A stretch of 64,000 nt of DNA from Gammaproteobacteria bacterium (lineage in GTDB: Bacteria > Pseudomonadota > Gammaproteobacteria > Pseudomonadales > Alcanivoracaceae): NCBI GenBank assembly GCA_018067045.1, contig JAGPVL010000038.1, positions 1-64,000 of the forward strand. The letters run 5' to 3'. The translations under genes were made by a program, and so were the position numbers. Position 1 is the stretch's first letter; the number at the start of each line of letters is the position of its first letter. This document shows, one piece after another, positions 16,922-25,936 of the stretch. The notes below the pieces were generated by a model that saw only the letters and a list, made by a program, of their open reading frames with translations, was not told where the DNA came from and searched no databases.

Positions 16922-17218
16922 GCTTCCTCTCACTGTCGGGCGCGGAGTTATTGCCGCGCGGTTGTTCGGGTGTTGCAAGTAGATGCCACTAAGATAGGCC
17001 GAGCGGGCTAAAGAAGGAGGATAGGACTGCACTTCGTGCGGTCAGGTTCCCTGTGCCTGCTCGATACTCTTACTCGACATTCGGGATCGACATTCTCGCT
17101 GGATGTTCTTATTCCAGCGCCGAGCCCGATAGTGTTGCAACGTATGGCTGCAGCATTCTAGCAGGCGGAGAATAATTTGCCTCTTTCTACAGCCTCTTCT
17201 GATCTATTTTGTTGCTGC

Positions 17219-18085
17219 TTAGGGCGCGGCGTTCACTGCGTCAAAACCGGCCTCGGCGAGGGACTGGCGGGCTGTGTCCCGTTCGTCCGTCGTCGTAAAC
17301 GGCCCTAACCAAACGCGGTAAATCGGTGCGGTAGGGCGAATGACCACAGGCCACTGGAATTGTGAGCGGATGTTGGCAACGAGATTCTGTGCCGATTGGA
17401 TTTGGCTAAAGGCGCCTAGTTGCAGGTACAGCTCGCTGCTAGAGGCCGCCGGAGGCGGGCTGTTGAGCGCGGCAGCGACGGATTGACCACTACCGTTGTC
17501 GGCGGCCACCGTAATGGCTTCTACGCGCACTCGCCCCGTACCTTGCTGATCGATGCCCAGCTTTACCGCAGCAGCCCAAGACAGATCGATCAGGCGCTCA
17601 GAATGGAATGGGCCGCGATCGTTAACGCGTACGATTGTGCTTTTGCCGTTATCTAGATTGGTCACTTTTGCCCATGTAGGCAGTGGCAGGGTTTTGTGCG
17701 CCGCAGACAGTTTATACATGTCGTAGGCTTCGCCGGACGACGTGCGATGGCCGTGGAATTTGCTGCCGTACCAAGAGGCAGTGCCGTCGGCAATATAATC
17801 GTTGGCGCTGTCCATCACGGTATAACTGACGCCGTAAACGCGATAAGGGCTGTGGTTGCCGTAACGGCTTTTCGGTTCGTAAATGGGCGCAGGGTTGACC
17901 GTTTGCAATGCGCTTTGGCGATCACTGGGGGCGGCGTCGTGTTTTTGGCTGTAGCGATCGCTGCCAGGTGCGCCGTTATCGCTGGTTGTTGAGGTGCCAC
18001 CGCCGGCAGGCGCCGTCGGAGCACTTTGGCAGGCGCTCAGCGCGAGCAGATTGATTAAGCTGAAGAGCGCGATCCAGTATCTCAT
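17219..18085 (-). CDS. rlpA: Septal ring lytic transglycosylase RlpA (rare lipoprotein A)
   Basis: RlpA is an outer-membrane lipoprotein that cleaves naked glycan strands at the septum. The 288-residue protein has a lipobox at LLALSACQ near residue 19, a low-complexity linker, the double-psi barrel domain (GTASWYGSKFHGHRTSSGEA, then VRVNDRGPFHSERLIDLS) and a C-terminal SPOR domain (about 215-288; YLQLGAFSQIQSAQNLV) that targets denuded peptidoglycan. It overlaps mltB by 4 bases (ATGA), consistent with coupled expression of two wall-cleaving enzymes. Confidence 0.95.
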   Translation of the reverse strand: MRYWIALFSLINLLALSACQSAPTAPAGGGTSTTSDNGAPGSDRYSQKHDAAPSDRQSALQTVNPAPIYEPKSRYGNHSPYRVYGVSYTVMDSANDYIADGTASWYGSKFHGHRTSSGEAYDMYKLSAAHKTLPLPTWAKVTNLDNGKSTIVRVNDRGPFHSERLIDLSWAAAVKLGIDQQGTGRVRVEAITVAADNGSGQSVAAALNSPPPAASSSELYLQLGAFSQIQSAQNLVANIRSQFQWPVVIRPTAPIYRVWLGPFTTTDERDTARQSLAEAGFDAVNAAP

Positions 18086-19185
18086 TTCGGTGCTTTTTCC
18101 GGATTAGAGGCGGACAGTTCCCGTGACAATTGATAGGCGGCCATGGCATACAGCACGCTGTGGTTGTAACGAGTGATCGTGTAGAAATTGTCGGTAACGA
18201 GCCAAAACTCGGCGCCCTTTTCACCTTCCAGTTCGATTAAGGCGACGTTCATTTTTTTATCGGCGTCACCTTTGACACTAGCAAAACAATGCACGGTTTC
18301 GTCGCACGGTACGGGTACGATACCAGCCTTTTTCGCCTCTTTTAACGTCATGTCTGGTTTGCCTTTGTCGTTAATCAGGCTTTGATATTGATCGCCGCTC
18401 ACGCGGGCGCGTGCCGCTACAGGTAAACCGGTGGTCCATTTATGTGCCTTAAAATAGCTGCCAACGCTGCCGATGGCATCGACGGGATTATTGACGAGGT
18501 CGGTGACACCGTCGTCGTCAAAGTCAACGGCGTAATGAATGTAGCTTGAAGGAATAAACTGCGGGAAACCCATAGCGCCAGCATAAGAGCCGGTAATGGT
18601 AGCCGCGTCGATGTGGGCGCGCTGTTCCAAACGAAATAATTCTTTTAGCTGACCAAGGAAAAATTTGCTGCGCGGCGGATAGTCGAAGCCAAGTGTGGCG
18701 AGTGCGTCAATGACTTTATAGCCACCTTTGGTGCGGCCGTAACGGGTTTCAATGCCGAGAATGGCAAGAATCATATCGCGGTCGACGCCAAATGTTTGTT
18801 CTGAACGAGCCAGAGTGGCTTCTTGTTCTTGGCGGAATTCTACGCCTTGATCGATACGGCTTTGTTGAATAAAGATTTTACGATAGCGTTCCCAGTTTAA
18901 CGTTTTCTCTGCTGGGCGTGCGATCGCTTCGAGAATTTTATCTTTACGTTCGGCACTGGCCATTAACGTTTCAAGGCGCTCGCGGTCTAGGCCTTCAGCA
19001 ACCATTTCGTCAATCATGGCGCTCACGTCGCTGCGATTTTGATAATCCCCTGCGCGGGCAAAAGGACTCAGCAGGAGAGAAAGCACCGCGGCGGTGGCAA
19101 TGGCTAAGGCAGAAAGTGCTCTCAGGTTTGTCCCGAAAGTGTGCTGCAGTGTCATGGTCGATAAAGGAACAGGCTGACGATTCAC
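18082..19185 (-). CDS. mltB: Membrane-bound lytic murein transglycosylase B family
   Basis: MltB cleaves the MurNAc-GlcNAc bond with formation of 1,6-anhydro ends. The 367 residues include a signal peptide ending near SPFARA, the catalytic Glu in ILAILGIETRYGRTKGG, the AGAMGFPQFIPSSY motif, and DFDDDGVTDLVNNPVDAIGSV, which fits the calcium-type loop. There is no lipobox Cys, so it may be soluble in the periplasm. The start is GTG at 19185 with AGGAG 6 bases upstream. It is coupled to rlpA. Confidence 0.93.
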   Translation of the reverse strand: MNRQPVPLSTMTLQHTFGTNLRALSALAIATAAVLSLLLSPFARAGDYQNRSDVSAMIDEMVAEGLDRERLETLMASAERKDKILEAIARPAEKTLNWERYRKIFIQQSRIDQGVEFRQEQEATLARSEQTFGVDRDMILAILGIETRYGRTKGGYKVIDALATLGFDYPPRSKFFLGQLKELFRLEQRAHIDAATITGSYAGAMGFPQFIPSSYIHYAVDFDDDGVTDLVNNPVDAIGSVGSYFKAHKWTTGLPVAARARVSGDQYQSLINDKGKPDMTLKEAKKAGIVPVPCDETVHCFASVKGDADKKMNVALIELEGEKGAEFWLVTDNFYTITRYNHSVLYAMAAYQLSRELSASNPEKAPK

Positions 19186-19341
19186 TTCAACTCCTAGTTG
19201 CTACGCGTGCCGTTGCACACGTCTTGTTTAAAGGCTGCACTTTTTTGTGCGACGTACTGTCGAGCTTATTATCGTATTCATACTAATGACCGACGGGCGC
19301 TCATTGCGTTCCCTTTAATGCTCGTAATGCTCGCTTGGCGG

Positions 19342-20487
19342 TTAATGGCCGCCAAGCAGTCGTCGGTGGGTTTGTATCGACATCAGAATACCGAAGCTGG
19401 CCATCAGCGTCACAATAGATGTGCCACCGTAACTGACCAGCGGTAAGGGTACGCCAACTACCGGCAATAAACCGGACACCATGCCAATATTGACGAACAC
19501 ATAGAAAAAAAACGTCAACGTAAGACTGGCGCCAAGTAGCTTGGCATAGGTGTCTTGCGCCTGGAGGCTGATCCAAAGTCCTCTGCCGACAATAAAGAGG
19601 TAAAGGCTGAGTAGCACGAGGATGCCGAGCAAGCCGAGTTCTTCTGCCAGCACCGCGAAAATAAAATCGGTGGAGGATTCGGGGAGAAAGTCGAGCCGCG
19701 ACTGGGTGCCTTGCAGCCAGCCTTTGCCATCGAGCCCGCCGGACCCGATTGCTGTTTTCGATTGAATAATGTTCCAGCCGGTGCCAAGTGGATCGGCTTC
19801 AGGATTCAAGAAGGTGTCGACGCGGTTACGTTGATAGGGGTGTAAAACAAAGTTGTACATCAGTGGCGCAGCGATGGCAGTGATCAACACGGCGACGGCG
19901 ATCAAGCGCCAGCTCAGCCCAGCCATAAAAAGTGCGAGTAGTCCTGCGGCGGCGATCATCAGTGCCGTGCCGAGGTCCGGTTGTTTGCCAATCAGCAATG
20001 CCGGAATGAGTGCAATGGTGAGAGCGATGCCGATATCTTTTAAGCGCGGCGGCAGTGTGCGTTCACGGAAGTACCAAGCCATCATTGCCGGTGCGGCAAT
20101 TTTCATGATTTCGGATGGCTGAAAGCGTCCGATGCCGGGCAGGGATAGCCAGCGTTGTGCGCCTTTTGCTTCGGTGCCGACCAGCAGCACCAGTATTAAC
20201 ATGACTAGGCCGATGGCAAAGATGACCGGAGTCCAAAAGCGATAGGTGCGTGGCGGAATTTGTGCCATGACAAACATGGCGCCCAAGCCAGCAGTAAGGC
20301 GTACGACTTGTCGTGTCATGGTGTCAGTGTTTTCGCCTGCGGCGCTATACAGTACGAATAACCCGAAGCCCATTAATAAGAGCAGGCCGAGTAATAGTGG
20401 CGCGTCCAGATGCAAACGCCACGCGATGCCTTTTTGAAAAGCACCGCGTTGGTGGTTGGGAAGCTGGCGTAAATATTCCTGTTGCAC
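19342..20487 (-). CDS. rodA: Rod shape-determining peptidoglycan glycosyltransferase RodA
   Basis: RodA is the SEDS-family polymerase of the elongasome and works with PBP2. The 381-residue protein has about ten membrane helices and family motifs: LGWS-like core RWLSLPGIGRFQPSEIMKIA, KQPDLGTALMIAAAG with the essential Asp region, and ESSTDFIFAVLAEELGLLG. The start is GTG behind GGAGAACTGA. It follows mrdA by about 100 bases, the standard mrdAB order, and precedes mltB and rlpA. Confidence 0.96.
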   Translation of the reverse strand: MQQEYLRQLPNHQRGAFQKGIAWRLHLDAPLLLGLLLLMGFGLFVLYSAAGENTDTMTRQVVRLTAGLGAMFVMAQIPPRTYRFWTPVIFAIGLVMLILVLLVGTEAKGAQRWLSLPGIGRFQPSEIMKIAAPAMMAWYFRERTLPPRLKDIGIALTIALIPALLIGKQPDLGTALMIAAAGLLALFMAGLSWRLIAVAVLITAIAAPLMYNFVLHPYQRNRVDTFLNPEADPLGTGWNIIQSKTAIGSGGLDGKGWLQGTQSRLDFLPESSTDFIFAVLAEELGLLGILVLLSLYLFIVGRGLWISLQAQDTYAKLLGASLTLTFFFYVFVNIGMVSGLLPVVGVPLPLVSYGGTSIVTLMASFGILMSIQTHRRLLGGH

Positions 20488-20591
20488 TCAGTTCTCCTGC
20501 GCCGTGGCGGTTTTCGCGCGTGCGCATAGATCAGTTGTTACTCTCACGATTGACTGGCTGCTGTTGCGCTGCGCCGGAGCCAAGCAAATCG

Positions 20592-22487
20592 TTAAGGTTT
20601 ATTTGTCGGTGGCCGTGTTTGTGCTTGGGGTGTGAGTAACGGCGGTATCTCGAGTTCGCCTTTTTCGTTTAGTAGCCAAGCATCCATTACCGCGCGAGCG
20701 ACAGGCCCTGCCGTAGAGCCGCCGTGGCGGCCGTTTTCGACCAATACGGCAATCGCAATGGCTGGGTTATCTGCCGGAGCATAAGCAATAAATAACGCAT
20801 GATCGAGTAAACGTTCGTGTAACTCGTCTTCATCGTATTCGTCATCTTGGGCGACGGAAAAGACCTGGGCGGTGCCGGTCTTTCCGGCAATACGGTATTT
20901 GCTGCTGTAGCCCACTGCGCGCGCAGTGCCGCGTGTGCCGTGAATCACATCTTCCATGGCTTGGTGCATGCGTTGCCAGTTTGCCGGATCTTTCATGATG
21001 ACATCAGTGCCGGGCATTCGCGCTTGGCTTTCTTGAGCGACCTTCGGCGTGAGGTGGGTGCCGTTGCTAGCAATGATGGCAGTGGAAAGCGCGAGCTGTA
21101 ATGGTGTGGCGAGAACATAGCCTTGGCCGATGCTGACGTTAACGGTGTCGCCATGAAACCAAGGGGCGTTGCGCGCAGCGCGCTTCCAGTTGCGCGACGG
21201 CAAAATGCCGGTGGCTTCGCCAGGCATATCGATCGCAGTTGGTCGGCCTAAGCCAAATTGATCGAGAAATTGATGGTAGTTGTCGATGCCGAGCTTTACG
21301 CCCATGTCGTAAAAATACACGTCGCAGGATTGCACGACGGCAGTGTGCAAATCGACGATGCCGTGGCCGCCTTTTTTCCAGTCGCGGTAAGTGCGCTCTG
21401 TGTCGGGCAATTTAAAAATACCGGGGTCGCGAATAGTGCGATTCCAGTTGGTGGCGCCATGTTCTAGTCCGGCGAGGCCGACCACCGGTTTGATGGTGGA
21501 GCCGGGAGGGTACTGTCCTTGTAGTGCGCGGTTAAACAGCGGCCGGTCGAGATCTTCGCGGTAACCAGAATAATCTTTGTGAGAAATGCCGGTGACAAAT
21601 AAGTTTGGGTTAAAGCCGGGACGACTGACGAAAGCGAGGACGCCGCCATCGCGCGGGTCGATGGCAACCACCGCACCGCGTCGATCGCCGAGCGCTTTCC
21701 ATGCAGCCTGTTGGGCTTTTAGGTCGAGATAAAGATGTAGATCTTGACCGGGTACAGGGCGCTTTTCTTCAACCACTTGCAATACGCGTCCCTGTGCATT
21801 GGTTTCAACTTTGCGATAACCGACGTTGCCATGTAGAGCGTCTTCGTATTGTCTTTCCATGCCGGTGCGGCCATAGAAGTGGGTGCTGGAGTAATTTGCG
21901 AGAGTGGCTTCGTCCATGCGCGCGAGGTCGGCCACGTTAATGCGATTCACATAGCCGATCACATGAGAAAAAAGTTCGTCATATTGGTAGTGGCGAATCG
22001 CTTCGGCGTTAATTCTGACGCCGGGGAGTTGGTGCAGTGCGGGCGCGACGGTGGCGAGTTCTTCGTCGTTCATTCTGCCGCGTAGTGGTACGGGCTCCCA
22101 TGGGCGTCGGCGGCTGCGGACGATGTCGCGAAAGCGTTGTACATCATCATCGGCGAGGGGTACGAGCTTGCCCAGTGTGTCGAGTGTTGCCTCGATGTCG
22201 CGGACCTGTTCGGGTACCACGGTAAGTGAAAAGTCAGGGCGATTGTCGGCCAGCACGGTGCCGTTGCGGTCGAGGACTAGGCCGCGCGGAGGGGCCAGTG
22301 CTTGGGTTTGAATGCGGTTGGCCTCGGACAATAGCGCAAAGCGTTCGTACTGTGCCCATTGCAGCCAGATCATGCGTACGATCAAGATCATTACCATCGC
22401 GACAACAATAACGATGCCGGCAATCAAGCGATTCGAGAAAATTTGTCGTTCGCGATGATGATCTCGCAGGCGAATATTAGAACGCAT
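20592..22487 (-). CDS. mrdA: Penicillin-binding protein 2 (peptidoglycan transpeptidase of the elongasome)
   Basis: PBP2 cross-links lateral wall peptidoglycan with RodA. The 631 residues show an N-terminal membrane anchor (about 22-42), a dimerisation domain with RGLVLDRNGTVLADN, and the transpeptidase domain with SxxK in PPGSTIKPVVGLAG, the SCDVYFYDMG segment containing the SxD-type motif, and KTGTAQVF. The C-terminal TAGPVARAVMDAWLL is typical of class B PBP2. Length agrees with the family (about 630). It is upstream of rodA and separated from rlmH by about 280 bases. Confidence 0.96.
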   Translation of the reverse strand: MRSNIRLRDHHRERQIFSNRLIAGIVIVVAMVMILIVRMIWLQWAQYERFALLSEANRIQTQALAPPRGLVLDRNGTVLADNRPDFSLTVVPEQVRDIEATLDTLGKLVPLADDDVQRFRDIVRSRRRPWEPVPLRGRMNDEELATVAPALHQLPGVRINAEAIRHYQYDELFSHVIGYVNRINVADLARMDEATLANYSSTHFYGRTGMERQYEDALHGNVGYRKVETNAQGRVLQVVEEKRPVPGQDLHLYLDLKAQQAAWKALGDRRGAVVAIDPRDGGVLAFVSRPGFNPNLFVTGISHKDYSGYREDLDRPLFNRALQGQYPPGSTIKPVVGLAGLEHGATNWNRTIRDPGIFKLPDTERTYRDWKKGGHGIVDLHTAVVQSCDVYFYDMGVKLGIDNYHQFLDQFGLGRPTAIDMPGEATGILPSRNWKRAARNAPWFHGDTVNVSIGQGYVLATPLQLALSTAIIASNGTHLTPKVAQESQARMPGTDVIMKDPANWQRMHQAMEDVIHGTRGTARAVGYSSKYRIAGKTGTAQVFSVAQDDEYDEDELHERLLDHALFIAYAPADNPAIAIAVLVENGRHGGSTAGPVARAVMDAWLLNEKGELEIPPLLTPQAQTRPPTNKP

Positions 22488-22767
22488 TATTCCTCGCCGA
22501 CGTGAAAGTGATTAGAGCACATAATGAATACAGCACACCGTTATCACAATATCTGTGTGAAGGCGCATGCACGACGTGCACGCTACTCCTTGTGGTGGAA
22601 AAGTCTGTGGTAAAAACGGCGGCTAACGTCGTGGTCATCGTTGCGGCTATGGCCAAGGTTAAGTTCGCCGTTAAGCGGCCTACCTTAGCAGCCAACGGTG
22701 TATCTGTTGAGTGATGATTTGGTTTGTGTGTTGTCTGCGCGGTAAGCGGGCGAGTGATTGGCATGGG

Positions 22768-23238
22768 CTAACGGTGGTACGGGTGGCCAGTCATTAATGT
22801 CCATGCGCGATAAACTTGTTCGGCCACAAGAATGCGCACGAGCGGATGTGGCAAGGTTAGATCGGACAATGACCAGCGTTCGTCGCAGCTTTTTGACAGT
22901 GCGGGGTCGAGCCCGTCGGGGCCGCCAACTAAGATCGCCATATCTTGGCCTTGATCACGCAGGGTGGCGAGTTTATCGCTGAGGCCGTGGGTGTCGATGC
23001 GGCGACCGCCGACTTCTAAAGCGACGCGGAGAATGCCCGGGTATTTATCTAGGCGCTTTTGCAGTGCTTTCGCTTCGTCTGCGATGCACTGATGTGCGTC
23101 CCCTTTACCGCGTTTAGGCAATGGAATTTCTTCCAGCTCCAGACGCACATCGCCCGCCAAGCGGCGGGCATATTCTTCGTAGCCGGTGGTCACCCAGTCG
23201 GGCATACGGGTGCCAATAGCAAGCAGGCGTACGCGCAA
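22768..23238 (-). CDS. rlmH: 23S rRNA (pseudouridine1915-N3)-methyltransferase
   Basis: RlmH is a SPOUT methyltransferase that modifies helix 69 of 23S rRNA. The 156 residues match the family from MRVRLLAIGTRMPDWV to the C-terminal GHPYHR. The knotted SAM site is ILVGGPDGLDPAL plus VRILVAEQVYRAW. The family N-terminus forces a TTG start at 23238, which follows GGAGAGCTAACTC. An ATG further in would remove the first strand. It lies 3 bases after rsfS, as in most gammaproteobacteria. Confidence 0.95.
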   Translation of the reverse strand: MRVRLLAIGTRMPDWVTTGYEEYARRLAGDVRLELEEIPLPKRGKGDAHQCIADEAKALQKRLDKYPGILRVALEVGGRRIDTHGLSDKLATLRDQGQDMAILVGGPDGLDPALSKSCDERWSLSDLTLPHPLVRILVAEQVYRAWTLMTGHPYHR

Positions 23239-23241
23239 GAG

Positions 23242-23595
23242 TTAGCTCTCCTTGCGGTCCGGGTGGTGATCTGGTTTGCGCCATAGGCGTTCGAGATCGT
23301 AGTACTCACGGGTGGACTGCTGCATGACATGAACAATGACGTCGCCGAGATCAACGAGTACCCAGTCAGCACCTTCGCCGCCTTCGACACCGATTGGCCG
23401 GTAGCCGTTTTCTTTTGCTTGTTCGGCGACGTTATCGGCCAGTGCTTTGACGTGCCGTGCTGAGGTGCCGCTAGCGATAACCATGTTGTCAGCGATGCTA
23501 GTAAGTTCTTTCACGTCCAGACTGGAAACATCTTTAGCTTTCAGCTCATCGAGTGCGTGAAGCACGATGTTGAGAAGTGCGGTGTTGGCTGTCAT
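23242..23595 (-). CDS. rsfS: Ribosomal silencing factor RsfS
   Basis: RsfS binds ribosomal protein uL14 and blocks subunit joining during starvation. The 117-residue protein contains the family strands ALDELKAKDVSSLDVKEL, MVIASGTSARHVKALA and WVLVDLGDVIVHVMQ, followed by YYDLERLW. It overlaps nadD by 4 bases and is followed by rlmH after 3 bases, so the three genes are one translationally coupled unit. Confidence 0.95.
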   Translation of the reverse strand: MTANTALLNIVLHALDELKAKDVSSLDVKELTSIADNMVIASGTSARHVKALADNVAEQAKENGYRPIGVEGGEGADWVLVDLGDVIVHVMQQSTREYYDLERLWRKPDHHPDRKES

Positions 23596-24392
23596 GAATC
23601 CTCGTCGGTGTTTGCAGGTGATGTATTGACTGGGTCGGTATTGGATGTGCCAACTGCGTCAGTATTGGATTGATGGGGGAGATTATACAGGCCTTCGCGC
23701 TGAATATAGTCGAATACCTTGCGATTGATCGCGTCGGACTGGCCTTTTTTGCGCAAATCGGCGCGAATCGCGCTGGAAGAGATGCCAAGCGTGGGTTCAT
23801 CCAGCATGAAACGCATTCCCGCAGGTCGGTTTAGCAGCGTCTCAATGTCGGATTCAACAAATGCAGCGAGTACTTCCTCGGCAGCGCTGGGCGCCCCAGG
23901 GCGCGGCGCGACGATCAAATGGCAAAGCTCGGGAAATGCCTGCCACTGATGCCAGTGGTGCAGGTTGGCGAAGCTGTCTGCGCCGATCAGTAAAAATAGC
24001 GGCCGTGTCGCTGAGTTTGTGTCGGAGCTCGAACCGGTGCTGGCGCCGGTGCAGACAGCACGAAAATGTCGCAAGGTATCCACGCTGTAGGAAGGGCCGG
24101 TTTGGCGTAGTTCCCAGTCGTCGATAATGAGCGCGCTGTCGCCCTCGCAGGCGAGGGCAAGCATGGCTAGGCGCTGTGCGCTCGAGCTTAACGGCTGGGG
24201 GCGATGGGGCGGTTGAGCGTTGGGCAGCAGGAGAACAGGACTGTCGAACAATGCGGACACGGCTTTCGCGCAGGCAATATGGGCGCGGTGAACCGGGTCA
24301 AAAGTGCCGCCAAACAACACCAGCGGGGTGCTGTTTGGCGCGTGCGACGCGGCCGGGCGATTAGCCACGTATTTGGCCGTCTCCGAAGACAA
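23592..24392 (-). CDS. nadD: Nicotinate-nucleotide adenylyltransferase
   Basis: NadD adenylates nicotinate mononucleotide on the way to NAD. The HxGH nucleotidyltransferase motif appears as [15 protein letters not shown] (with Ala for the second Gly), and the [12 protein letters not shown] motif lies near residue 205. The 266-residue protein is longer than the usual 215: it has about 20 extra N-terminal residues, an inserted Ser/Thr-rich loop (about 110-125) and a Thr/Asn-rich C-terminal tail. The start overlaps the end of proA by 32 bases. A GTG near 24371 is an alternative. Confidence 0.93.
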   Translation of the reverse strand: MSSETAKYVANRPAASHAPNSTPLVLFGGTFDPVHRAHIACAKAVSALFDSPVLLLPNAQPPHRPQPLSSSAQRLAMLALACEGDSALIIDDWELRQTGPSYSVDTLRHFRAVCTGASTGSSSDTNSATRPLFLLIGADSFANLHHWHQWQAFPELCHLIVAPRPGAPSAAEEVLAAFVESDIETLLNRPAGMRFMLDEPTLGISSSAIRADLRKKGQSDAINRKVFDYIQREGLYNLPHQSNTDAVGTSNTDPVNTSPANTDEDS

Positions 24393-25617
24393 TCCACTTT
24401 TGGCTGGTCAGCCCTTCTAGGCCAACAGGGCCGCGAGCGTGAATGCGGTCTGTAGAGATCCCAATTTCTGCGCCGAGGCCGTATTCGAAGCCGTCGGCGA
24501 AACGGGTCGACGCGTTAATCATCACTGAGCTGGAGTCCACTTCGGCGAGGAAGCGTCGGGCGTTGCTCCAGTTCTCGCTAACAATGCTCTCGGTGTGGCC
24601 TGAGCTGTACGCGCTAATATGGTCCATGGCCTCGTCTAGATCGGCGACAATTTTGACAGCCAAAATCGGCGCCAGATATTCCTCGCGCCAATCTGCTTCG
24701 GTGGCCTCTTTCATGTCAGCAACCAGCGCTCGGCTTTGTGCGCAACCGCGCAGTTCAACACCGGCTTCACGGTATTGATCGGCCAGCTTCGGCAGTAACT
24801 GTGTGGCAACCGCCTGATGAATCAGTAGGGTTTCCATGGTGTTACAGGTGCCATAGCGATGGGTTTTCGCGTTGATCGCAATCGCTATGGCTTTGTCATG
24901 GTCTGCGTCTATATCGATGTAAACGTGACAGTTGCCGTCGAGATGCTTGATGACCGGCACGCGCGCGTCTCGGCTAATGCGCTCGATTAGGCCTTTGCCG
25001 CCTCGTGGCACGATCACATCAACGTACTCAGGGTGGCTGATTAGCTCGCCCACTGCGGCACGATCGGTGGTTTCGATAACCTGTACGGCGTCTTCAGGCA
25101 GGCCCGCTTCGCGTAAGCCTATTCGCAAGCACTCGGCAATCGCCTGATTGGAATTGATCGCTTCGGAGCCACCTCGCAGAATTGCGGCGTTACCGGACTT
25201 CAGGCACAGCGACGCTGCGTCGATGGTGACGTTCGGGCGCGACTCGTAAATGATGCCAATCACGCCTAGTGGCACGCGCATCTTGCCGACCTGAATGCCG
25301 CTTGGTCGGTAGCTCATATCAGAAATGGCGCCAATGGGGTCGGCCAAGCCGATAACCTGCTCGAGGCCTTCGACCATGCCGTCAAAGCGCTCGCCGGTGA
25401 GTTCTAGTCGGTCTAACAGGGCGCTTTCGAGGCCATTGGTACGTGCTTTGTCCATATCTTGACGGTTGGCGTCAAGAATCGCACTGCGATGGCTGCGTAA
25501 TGCCGCGGCAATGGCAGCGAGGGCGCGGTTTTTGGCGCCACTGTTGGCCCGAGCCATGTGGCGTGAGGCCGCGCGGGCACGCTGGCCCAGGTCATTCATG
25601 TACTGCTCAATATTCAT
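24361..25617 (-). CDS. proA: Gamma-glutamyl phosphate reductase
   Basis: ProA reduces gamma-glutamyl phosphate to the semialdehyde in proline synthesis. The 418-residue protein (family about 417) has [21 protein letters not shown], the catalytic Cys in [13 protein letters not shown], and a C-terminal [20 protein letters not shown]. It starts the leftward run proA-nadD-rsfS-rlmH. ProB is not adjacent in this window. The promoter should lie in the 25618-25936 interval. Confidence 0.96.
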   Translation of the reverse strand: MNIEQYMNDLGQRARAASRHMARANSGAKNRALAAIAAALRSHRSAILDANRQDMDKARTNGLESALLDRLELTGERFDGMVEGLEQVIGLADPIGAISDMSYRPSGIQVGKMRVPLGVIGIIYESRPNVTIDAASLCLKSGNAAILRGGSEAINSNQAIAECLRIGLREAGLPEDAVQVIETTDRAAVGELISHPEYVDVIVPRGGKGLIERISRDARVPVIKHLDGNCHVYIDIDADHDKAIAIAINAKTHRYGTCNTMETLLIHQAVATQLLPKLADQYREAGVELRGCAQSRALVADMKEATEADWREEYLAPILAVKIVADLDEAMDHISAYSSGHTESIVSENWSNARRFLAEVDSSSVMINASTRFADGFEYGLGAEIGISTDRIHARGPVGLEGLTSQKWIVFGDGQIRG

Positions 25618-25936
25618 AGGATTACAAATCGTTACTGTAGTAATGGGTCTAGGGAGCGATTATAACGATGATCTGTACTTTACGCGCCGCTATTATCTAC
25701 CGAGAATGGCGGGCTGCCTAGAAGCGCAGGTTCGCACGCATCGTTTGATTGCATAGCGGTATCGCTTTGCCTTTATTGGTCGTTTTGACCCTTGTTAAAC
25801 GTCTTCGAGCGTGACGGTGTATTAGGCTCGCCACACAAATGTGATGGGGACCAGTGTACCTGATTGATCACCGGGGGGTGATCTATGCGGCAATAAGCCA
25901 AAACAATAATAGAGTCGCCCGGTATTGGAGGGCAGC
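25618..25936. other. Divergent promoter region (proA / hydrolase-PilZ gene)
   Basis: About 320 bases between two divergent genes. No coding frame is convincing. Promoters for both directions must lie here. The interval has A/T-rich patches near 25680 and 25895 and an inverted repeat at 25866-25883, described separately. Confidence 0.5.
25866..25883 (+). promoter_or_regulatory. Inverted repeat, candidate operator or leader hairpin
   Basis: GATCACC and GGTGATC form a perfect 7-bp inverted repeat around GGGG, ending 53 bases before the ATG of the hydrolase-PilZ gene. The length and symmetry suit a dimeric repressor site or a small hairpin in the 5' leader. No regulator is assigned. Confidence 0.3.

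Noticed and set aside
17097-17119. CGCTGGA/TCCAGCG hairpin downstream of rlpA as terminator
   Set aside because: There is no U-tract on the minus strand and it is 100 bases past the rlpA stop. A chance hairpin is equally likely.
22477-22764. 95-codon minus-strand frame and a 70-codon plus-strand frame between mrdA and rlmH
   Set aside because: Threonine/histidine-rich low-complexity translations, overlap with the mrdA start and no ribosome-binding site. This 280-base gap is more likely the promoter region of mrdA-rodA. I see no RNA gene in it.
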